This document shows, one piece after another, positions 1 through 4,561 of a DNA stretch of 7,533 nt. Under the pieces are notes generated by a model, which did no database searches, was not told the DNA's origin, and worked only from the letters and a program-made list of their open reading frames with translations. Position 1 is the stretch's first letter. Each line of letters begins with the position of its first letter. This DNA is from an uncultured Collinsella sp. (GTDB lineage: Bacteria > Actinomycetota > Coriobacteriia > Coriobacteriales > Coriobacteriaceae), in the NCBI GenBank assembly GCA_905197385.1, contig CAJJYO010000074.1, forward strand, positions 1 to 7,533. Reading direction: 5' to 3'. Position numbers and translations under genes: made by a program.

Positions 1-240
1 ACGAGCGGGGGCTCCTGTCGTTTCCGTGCCCCTGGATTGGGTCATAGTGTCTGACGTTTTTCAACCTGCATCGTTGCCAGGGTTGGCACCAATGACTAAT
101 GCGGTAGCAAGCTACGTCGGTCCGATTAATCGGCTGGGTTTCTGAGGTGGGGCAGATTCCCGTGAAAGAGGAGCGCCGCGTACTTTGGTACGCAAGCGAA
201 AAATGAACGGGAAGGTGCCGTGTCTCGGGAAGACAGACAG
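1..240. other. Intergenic region downstream of aguA, with several inverted repeats
   Basis: No convincing gene is seen in these 240 bases on either strand; the short frames here are arginine- and serine-rich shadows. The region holds several inverted repeats: GGGGC/GCCCC at 8-12 and 28-32, TGCCA/TGGCA at 75-79 and 84-88, GTAGC/GCTAC at 104-108 and 111-115, the perfect 12-base palindrome CCGATTAATCGG at 122-133, and a larger nested structure at 151-219 (listed separately). None is followed by a clear T-run in the minus direction, so I cannot name a terminator for aguA. The transcript may continue into a gene to the left, where the carbamoyltransferase or carbamate kinase of the pathway could lie. 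I could not match the region to a known riboswitch class. Confidence 0.5.
151..219. other. Nested hairpin (possible structured RNA) after aguA
   Basis: Bases 151-154 (GGCA) pair with 216-219 (TGCC). After a 2x2 internal loop, 157-163 (TTCCCGT) pairs perfectly with 207-213 (ACGGGAA). Inside this, 174-176 pairs with 196-198, and 178-183 (GCGTAC) pairs with 188-193 (GTACGC) around a four-base loop. About 20 base pairs can therefore form in one nested arm. The structure is possible on either strand. It could be a 3' processing or stability structure of the aguA transcript, a leader for a gene to the left, or a DNA element. No T-run follows on either side, so it is not a standard terminator. Confidence 0.4.
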
Positions 241-1446
241 TTACGCCGAGGGTTCCTGCTGCGTAATGCAGTGGATATTTCCGCCGCCGAAGACGACCTG
301 CTCGGACTGAACGCCGACGCACTTGTAGACGCCCTCGCCCCAGACCTCGTCGTAGATCTTCTGGAGCGTGTCAACGGCAAACTGGTCGTTCTCGTCGCCG
401 TACTGCGGGACGATAACGCCGTGGTTGGTGACCAGGTAGTTCATGTAGGAGGCGATCAGCGGCTCGTCGGCGACGCGCGGCTCGGCGTTCTCGTCGGCGT
501 CGATGGTGTCGCAGGAAGCCTGGTCCATGAACAGCGGGTTCACGGGCATGCAGAGCTTGTAGACCTTCATCTTGCGGCCCTTGGCGTCAACGGCGTTGGA
601 GAGGGTCTCGTAGATGGCGTGGCACTGCTCGTAGAACGGATACTCGGGATCGTCAGTCCAGATGCAGGCCATGACGCCCGGAGCGATGAACGTGGCGACG
701 TCATCGATGTGACCGTTGGTCTCCTCGGGGTCGATGCCCTCCTTGACCCAGATGACCTTCTCGACACCCAGATAATCCTTGAGGTGTTCGTCCATATAGG
801 CGCGAAGTTCCTCGCTCCAGGGCTCGAACTTCCTCTTGAACTTGGGCCAGATGGACTCGGGATCCTCTTCCTCCTCCAGAACCGCAGAGCAGGTGCGGCC
901 CGGGGAAAGCAGGCACTGGTCGGTCACGACCACGGTACCTTCGCCGTCGACGGTGATGGAACCGCCCTCGAGGATCATGTCATCGGGACGATAACGACGA
1001 CAGCCGGAAAGCTCAGCCATCTTAAGGGCGATCTGCTCGTCCTTGTCCCACGGGAAGTACAGGCCGTCGACAAGACCGCCATAAGCGTTGAAGTGCCAGT
1101 GGTTGGCGCGCTTATCGCCCTTACCGTTGATAACAAAAGTGGCGGCGGTGTCGCGGAACCAAGCGTCGTCGGTAGTCATCTCGATAACGGAAACGTTCTC
1201 GTCTTCCTCAAAGACGGCCTTGCAGTTAGCGTAGTCGGCCTGGTTGGCGCATATGGTAACCGGGGTGAACTCGGCAATGGCGCGGGCGATGGCGGCATAC
1301 TGCTTCTGAGCCGGCTTGGCGCCATGGGCCCAGGTATCGGTGCGATGGGGCCAGCCCATCCACACGCGATCCTGCGGAGCGAACTCAGCAGGCATAAAGT
1401 AGCCGTCGGCCTTAGGGGTGGACTCGGACTCGGTGATCGTACGCAT
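241..1446 (-). CDS. aguA: Agmatine deiminase
   Basis: This 401-residue cytosolic enzyme hydrolyses agmatine to N-carbamoylputrescine and ammonia. It belongs to the guanidino-modifying (porphyromonas-type peptidylarginine deiminase/AguA) fold. Visible family motifs are GWPHR near residue 31, AWFRDT at 95-100, ILEGGSI at 158-164, NGHIDD at 244-249 (His246, Asp248), VPQYGDEND near 346-354 and GGGNIHC at 387-393. Cys393 is the expected nucleophile, with Glu160, His246 and Asp248 as likely partners. The ATG at 1446 is chosen because GGAGGAAA lies just upstream (1458-1451); the frame continues further up to 1611, but that part is arginine-rich and unlike the family. The protein is about 30 residues longer than usual (roughly 365-370), mostly from an acidic insertion around 184-212. 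It follows the antiporter gene on the same strand after a 285-base gap. The assignment is firm. Confidence 0.95.
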   Translation of the reverse strand: MRTITESESTPKADGYFMPAEFAPQDRVWMGWPHRTDTWAHGAKPAQKQYAAIARAIAEFTPVTICANQADYANCKAVFEEDENVSVIEMTTDDAWFRDTAATFVINGKGDKRANHWHFNAYGGLVDGLYFPWDKDEQIALKMAELSGCRRYRPDDMILEGGSITVDGEGTVVVTDQCLLSPGRTCSAVLEEEEDPESIWPKFKRKFEPWSEELRAYMDEHLKDYLGVEKVIWVKEGIDPEETNGHIDDVATFIAPGVMACIWTDDPEYPFYEQCHAIYETLSNAVDAKGRKMKVYKLCMPVNPLFMDQASCDTIDADENAEPRVADEPLIASYMNYLVTNHGVIVPQYGDENDQFAVDTLQKIYDEVWGEGVYKCVGVQSEQVVFGGGNIHCITQQEPSA

Positions 1447-1731
1447 AAGATTTCCTCCAAATCGAACGATCGCTTGCTGCAGGCGGGTTACCCGCAGCCT
1501 AAAACCAAGAGGTGGCGGACGCCCGTTCCCCGGCAAAGGTCGGGGCGCCCGGCGCCGGTTTTCACGGAGTCGCACCGGCAAGCGACGACGTAACCTGGCG
1601 CGCGGAGACAAAACGCACGAAGGATACGGAAGAGAGATTGGGGCGGGCGGTGGTTACCAGAGCTATCGCTCACACCCACCCCGGGGAATGGTCAAGTGGC
1701 GAGGAGGGTTGGAGCCCCGAATCCGGATGCT
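1447..1731 (-). other. Hairpin-rich spacer between aguD and aguA
   Basis: This 285-base gap inside an otherwise co-oriented gene pair contains no plausible gene. Several hairpins can form: GGTGG/CCACC at 1676-1680 and 1649-1653, enclosing GAGC/GCTC; GCCGGT/ACCGGC at 1574-1579 and 1554-1559 around a 14-base loop; CCCCG/CGGGG near 1528-1545, which can extend with GGCGCC/GGCGTC pairing; and GCGGG/CCCGC at 1483-1495 with a three-base loop, about 25 bases before the aguA ribosome site. None has a T-run typical of a terminator, and I see no strong promoter. It could set the relative expression of the two genes through RNA processing or stability, or hold a repeat family. No known riboswitch class was recognised. 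Confidence 0.45.
1451..1458 (-). promoter_or_regulatory. Shine-Dalgarno site of aguA
   Basis: On the minus strand GGAGGAAA ends four bases before the ATG at 1446. This strong site fixes the start of agmatine deiminase there and argues against the in-frame extension running up to 1611. Confidence 0.85.
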
Positions 1732-3171
1732 CTAGTTCTCCTCGGCCTCGGCGGTCTCCTCAACGAGACGCTGAGCAGCTAGTTCAGGGGTGAGACCCTT
1801 ATACTCGGTCTCACGACCCTTAGCGCTGACGACGCGGACAACCTCGCCAATAAGCAAAAGCACGATGAAGATAACGATCATCGGGACCTTATCGCCAATC
1901 TCATCGACAGAGAACGGAATCAGCGTTGCAACGATAGCCAGAATCAGCTCGATGCAGGGAATAGCCAGCATGACCTTCATCATGGCGCCCTTAAACGGAA
2001 ACGTAAAGATGCGCGCACGGTTAGGGTCGTTCTTACGAAGGTTGAGGAATGCCGGGAACATCGGGATATAAGTGAGCAGCAGAAAGACGACGGAGGTACC
2101 GAAGAGCATCCAGAAGACACCGTTGGAGATGGCGTCGATAGGAACGAGCTGCAGGCACAGCACCAGGGAGGCGACGATGGCGTTGACCAGGTTGGCGCCG
2201 TTGGGCATGTCGTCGTCCGAGATCATCGAGGCGAAGACCTTGGGCATGTTGCCATGCTCGGCAGCATAACGAGCAACGGAGTTGACGCCGAAGGACCAGG
2301 CAGCCATGTTGGCGAACAGGGTGATCAGGAAGGCAATGCAGATGACCTTGAAGATCATGGAGTCGCCCACCATGGTCTGGACAGCATAGATCATGCCGTA
2401 GTCGGGATCGATGGAATCGGCCGGCACAGCAGCGCCGATGCCAAAGCCGGCGAACAGGTAGATCACGGCGATAGACAGGCCGCCAACGATGATAGCCTTG
2501 GGGATATCGCGAGCGGGATCGGCCATATCGTCGGTCATGGTGCAGATGACCTCGAAGCCCATGAAGTTAAAGATGATGATCGACAGGTAGCCGAGCGCGT
2601 TGGTGTTGGTGAGCTCGGGCAGGAAGGTGGCAGCGGACATGTCGTTCGCAAAACCGTTCTCCATGGCATACCAAATACCCAAAGCGCCGACGATAACGGC
2701 AACGGCAACCTTGATGATGGCGCCGCCGTTCAGGACCCACTCGGAGTCGGCCGCCTTGGAGCGACCCATGAGGTAGACGATCCACACAAAGGCAAGATCG
2801 ATACCCAACTTGGCGATCAGATTGAACTCGACGCCAAAGACCATGCCCAGAATGTCGGGGAACATGGTAGCCAGCGAGGCGATCCACAGCGGGTAGTTAA
2901 CCCAGTAGTAGTACGAGATGCGGGCGCCCCACTTGTCGCCCAGGCCATCACGTACCCAGTCGTAAATGCCGCCCTCGCCGTCATAGGTAGTGCCGAGCTC
3001 GGCGACAACCATGCCATAAGGGAGCAAGAAGGTCAGAATCAGGAAGATCCACCAGAAGAACTGCTGGTTGCCAATGGCAGCAGCAGGTGCGGCGGCCTCG
3101 CAAACGAAGACGACGCAGATGATGGTCGAGATGACCGTCAAGAAGGAAAGCTTTTTCTTTCCGTCGCTCAT
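1732..3171 (-). CDS. aguD: APC-family amino acid/polyamine antiporter, probable agmatine/putrescine exchanger
   Basis: This 479-residue inner-membrane transporter has about twelve hydrophobic helices (roughly 10-33, 40-60, 88-108, 118-136, 148-169, 190-212, 225-248, 272-296, 328-346, 352-376, 397-418 and 428-449). APC-superfamily signatures are visible: GEGGIYDWVRDGLG at 65-78, and a broken sixth helix with FMGFE at 203-207 followed by DPARDIPKA at 218-226. The C-terminal tail is short and acidic. The ATG at 3171 has AAGGAG six bases upstream. It lies upstream of agmatine deiminase and divergent from a membrane LuxR-type regulator. That context supports exchange of external agmatine for internal putrescine, as AguD does in agmatine deiminase operons. 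From sequence alone it could be another amino acid exchanger of the same family (for example glutamate/GABA type). The family call is firm; the substrate is inferred from neighbours. Confidence 0.85.
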   Translation of the reverse strand: MSDGKKKLSFLTVISTIICVVFVCEAAAPAAAIGNQQFFWWIFLILTFLLPYGMVVAELGTTYDGEGGIYDWVRDGLGDKWGARISYYYWVNYPLWIASLATMFPDILGMVFGVEFNLIAKLGIDLAFVWIVYLMGRSKAADSEWVLNGGAIIKVAVAVIVGALGIWYAMENGFANDMSAATFLPELTNTNALGYLSIIIFNFMGFEVICTMTDDMADPARDIPKAIIVGGLSIAVIYLFAGFGIGAAVPADSIDPDYGMIYAVQTMVGDSMIFKVICIAFLITLFANMAAWSFGVNSVARYAAEHGNMPKVFASMISDDDMPNGANLVNAIVASLVLCLQLVPIDAISNGVFWMLFGTSVVFLLLTYIPMFPAFLNLRKNDPNRARIFTFPFKGAMMKVMLAIPCIELILAIVATLIPFSVDEIGDKVPMIVIFIVLLLIGEVVRVVSAKGRETEYKGLTPELAAQRLVEETAEAEEN

Positions 3172-3177
3172 GATGAG

Positions 3178-3183
3178 CTCCTT
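3178..3183 (-). promoter_or_regulatory. Shine-Dalgarno site of aguD
   Basis: AAGGAG on the minus strand lies six bases before the ATG at 3171 and supports that start. Confidence 0.8.
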
Positions 3184-3208
3184 CGCTCAGTTTTGGACAA
3201 ATCGAGAC

Positions 3209-3224
3209 CCTTAAGATATTAAGG
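3209..3224. promoter_or_regulatory. Inverted repeat, candidate operator near the aguD start
   Basis: This is a perfect 6-base inverted repeat, CCTTAA and TTAAGG, with a 4-base spacer. It is about 40 bases upstream of the aguD start codon and overlaps a possible -10 box (TAATAT on the minus strand). A repressor or a regulator dimer could bind here. Its A/T-rich nature stands out from the flanking DNA. Confidence 0.4.
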
Positions 3225-3312
3225 CAATTGCCGGGCCTCGGTGAGCGAGCGACAGGAGACGAGCATCCGACGCCCGCAGACGCGCTTTTAGAAGCCTTGA
3301 GGCTTAGAGCTG

Positions 3313-3340
3313 CTCGAGAGCCTCGAGAGCGGCGCTCTCG
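3313..3340. repeat. Tandem 9-base repeat with inverted copy, candidate regulator site
   Basis: CTCGAGAGC occurs twice back to back (3313-3321, 3322-3330). The second copy pairs with GCTCTCG at 3334-3340 across a three-base spacer. It sits about 95-120 bases upstream of the possible aguD -10 box. That would suit an upstream activator site for the LuxR-type protein, but this is inferred from position and symmetry only. Confidence 0.4.
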
Positions 3341-3380
3341 CTTGCCGCCTACGCCTCGTCTCGCCGACAGTTCTTTATCT

Positions 3381-3467
3381 ATGGCAGCGGCGTTTTTATT
3401 TGCCTTCGAGATGACCGAGATTTTCTTTTTTGAATACACGCTGCAAAAACTAGAGCTTTCCAGCTAA
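3381..3467 (+). other. Candidate detached N-terminal segment of the LuxR-type regulator
   Basis: An ATG at 3381 opens a 28-codon frame that ends at TAA 3465-3467. The peptide is strongly hydrophobic and aromatic (AAAFLFAF, then EIFFFEY) and ends in a polar LQKLELSS, much like a membrane helix plus loop. The regulator frame is open from 3454 and reads NDYYSII immediately before its first ATG at 3487. Skipping one base between about 3454 and 3466 would join the two into a protein of about 283 residues. This could be a true frameshift mutation, a sequencing error, or a chance frame. No ribosome site precedes 3381. Moderate to low confidence that it is coding. Confidence 0.4.
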
Positions 3468-3486
3468 CGACTATTACTCAATCATC

Positions 3487-4233
3487 ATGCCCGTGATGCG
3501 GACCCTTGTGGCGACCGCTTCGCAGGCTTTTATTTGGGCCATTGCCAGGGACTTGCTCGACAAACATTCTAAAAAGCAATTCGTTATCCCCGTCGTAACG
3601 TTTTTGCTGTGCGAGTCGCTGACTATCGTCGCTGTCCCCTACGGCCCCATGCATCAGTGGCTCTACTACGCAATGCGCCAGGTGTTCCTTATCTTTGTGG
3701 GGCTGTACATCTTTTGGACGGCTCATAAAAGTACAAAGGTCGAGTTGAAGGCACGCGTTAACAACCAACGAAAGCACCTGATTATCGGCGCCGTCCTGGT
3801 CGGGCGCATCGTTGCCGAGGACTTCTACAGCATCCTGGTCGTCCCCATGAGCCTGGCGCCCTCTTGGCTGCAGCTATACCTGTCCGAGCGCAACTTTAGC
3901 GAGAACGTCTTTGCGTGCTACTTTGCGATTCTGCTCATCGCCTACACCTATCACGTGCTTTCGATTCGCATGCAGGAGGCGTCCGAAGAAAAGAACGTCA
4001 GCGATCTTGATCGACACATCGAAGGGCAAATGCCCTCTTATCGCAACGCCTACAAGCTCTCCAACCGCGAAGCTGAGGTTTTGCGTCTGGTAGTGCGGGG
4101 CAAGTCGAACCAAGAGATTGCTGACGAGCTATTCCTTGCCGTGGGCACCGTCAAGACCCACATCCACAACATCCTGGTCAAAACCGAACAGCAAAATCGC
4201 ACGACGTTAATCCTCTACTTTTGGAAGCGCTAA
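3487..4233 (+). CDS. Membrane-anchored LuxR-type transcriptional regulator (AguR-like)
   Basis: This is a 248-residue protein with hydrophobic helices at about 32-52, 57-79, 97-121 and 139-160, possibly another near 6-22, then a charged linker and a C-terminal LuxR-type helix-turn-helix at about 188-248. The DNA-binding part shows LSNREAEVL, GKSNQEIADELF, GTVKTHIHNIL and a terminal NRTT, all typical of the GerE/LuxR family. No receiver domain is present, so it looks like a one-component sensor with a membrane input domain, as in the agmatine activator AguR. Its divergent position next to aguD-aguA supports control of that pathway. The start at 3487 is the first ATG in frame, but no Shine-Dalgarno site precedes it. 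The frame is closed by TAG at 3451, and the protein may lack its N-terminal helices (see 3381-3467). The regulator family is firm; the AguR role is inferred. Confidence 0.8.
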   Translation: MPVMRTLVATASQAFIWAIARDLLDKHSKKQFVIPVVTFLLCESLTIVAVPYGPMHQWLYYAMRQVFLIFVGLYIFWTAHKSTKVELKARVNNQRKHLIIGAVLVGRIVAEDFYSILVVPMSLAPSWLQLYLSERNFSENVFACYFAILLIAYTYHVLSIRMQEASEEKNVSDLDRHIEGQMPSYRNAYKLSNREAEVLRLVVRGKSNQEIADELFLAVGTVKTHIHNILVKTEQQNRTTLILYFWKR

Positions 4234-4270
4234 CCTGCCAAAAAGGGACAGGTTTATTTTGGCAGGTTTT
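4232..4270 (+). terminator. Rho-independent terminator overlapping the regulator stop codon
   Basis: A perfect 12-base stem forms between 4232-4243 (AACCTGCCAAAA) and 4257-4268, with a 13-base loop and a short T-run through 4270. The first arm begins inside the TAA stop codon. The loop carries GGGACAGG (4245-4252), which can pair imperfectly with CCTGCC as an alternative fold. On the minus strand the same stem is less well placed to terminate anything. Confidence 0.75.
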
Positions 4271-4289
4271 ATCTGGGCAAACGTCCAAA

Positions 4290-4322
4290 CCGACGTAAGG
4301 GAGTTGCCTTCCCTCGTGGCGG
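4290..4322. other. Weak inverted repeat
   Basis: AGGGA at 4298-4302 pairs with TCCCT at 4310-4314 around a seven-base loop. It is extended by ACG/CGT and CCG/CGG across small bulges. It has no T-run and no known role; it may belong to the same repetitive intergenic DNA as the element that follows. Confidence 0.3.
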
Positions 4323-4339
4323 TCTTCTAGCAGAAAAAC

Positions 4340-4460
4340 CAAGTGAGTAGGCTTTTTGCAGAAGGCCGAGCACGCCCTAAAACGCCACAGCTCTGACCTG
4401 CAGTTTTATAGATCATTTGTCGCGATGTGCTCGGCAGGTTCAAAAAAGTCTACTCACTTG
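4340..4460. repeat. 121-base inverted-repeat element (MITE-like or structured RNA)
   Basis: The two arms, 4340-4373 and 4427-4460, are inverted copies matching at 27 of 34 positions by hand count. The ends match perfectly over 11 bases (CAAGTGAGTAG), and the inner ends match over 9 bases (GCCGAGCAC). Between the arms lie 53 bases holding a smaller inverted repeat, TAAAAC at 4378-4383 and GTTTTA at 4403-4408. No gene is inside. It lies between convergent genes, a common resting place for small non-autonomous elements. I see no clear target-site duplication at the edges. No T-run follows, so it is not a simple terminator. It could be a dispersed repeat of this genus or a stable RNA. Confidence 0.6.
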
Positions 4461-4483
4461 TATCTGAGACGCACCAGATTGGC

Positions 4484-4524
4484 AAAAACCGCCGCGAAAG
4501 GGCCCCTGGTCCCTTCGCGGCGGT
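4484..4524 (-). terminator. Rho-independent terminator of the ABC transporter operon
   Basis: Bases 4488-4498 pair perfectly with 4514-4524 (11 pairs, GC-rich). After a bulged A, GGG at 4500-4502 pairs with CCC at 4511-4513 around an eight-base loop. Read on the minus strand, the stem runs straight into five T residues (4488-4484). It lies about 38 bases beyond the permease stop codon and so closes the minus-strand operon. Confidence 0.9.
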
Positions 4525-4561
4525 CATACGCCTCTATTTTTGCGACGGTTTTGCCCGCTTG

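Larger units (their letters stand above)
3172..3486. promoter_or_regulatory. Divergent control region between aguD and the LuxR-type regulator
   Basis: This 315-base stretch separates the divergent genes and should hold both promoters. It contains an inverted repeat CCTTAA-N4-TTAAGG at 3209-3224; a small hairpin AAGCC-TTGA-GGCTT at 3292-3305; and a tandem 9-base repeat CTCGAGAGC at 3313-3321 and 3322-3330, followed by its inverse, giving a 7-base-pair hairpin at 3324-3340. For aguD, TAATAT on the minus strand within the first repeat is a possible -10 box. It has no good -35, as expected for an activator-dependent promoter. No clear promoter is seen for the regulator. The last hundred bases (3381-3464) may be coding, as described separately. 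The spans are seen directly; their roles are inferred. Confidence 0.55.

Noticed and set aside
178..193. Hairpin GCGTAC-N4-GTACGC as the aguA terminator
   Set aside because: In the minus direction it is followed by a GC-rich stretch, not a T-run; the T-run lies on the upstream side.
220..1593. Long plus-strand frame opposite aguA
   Set aside because: It is antisense to a clear agmatine deiminase. Its Val/Gly/Asp-rich, repetitive translation is typical of the mirror of a GC-rich gene and shows no family motif.
1447..1611. In-frame upstream extension of agmatine deiminase
   Set aside because: The added 55 residues are Arg/Pro-rich and unlike the family, while a strong GGAGG site sits just before the ATG at 1446.
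1447..1731. A known riboswitch (guanidine, cobalamin or FMN class) before aguA
   Set aside because: I compared it by eye with the conserved cores I remember and found only short, chance-level resemblances; a covariance search would decide.
2254..3222. Long plus-strand frame opposite aguD
   Set aside because: It is antisense to a well-supported transporter; its His/Asp/Gly-rich translation is typical of the strand opposite hydrophobic helices.
3228..3380. TTG-initiated 5' part of the frame that ends at 3467
   Set aside because: The translation before 3381 is Arg/Pro-rich, runs through the repeat cluster and has no ribosome site; only the hydrophobic part from 3381 deserves attention.
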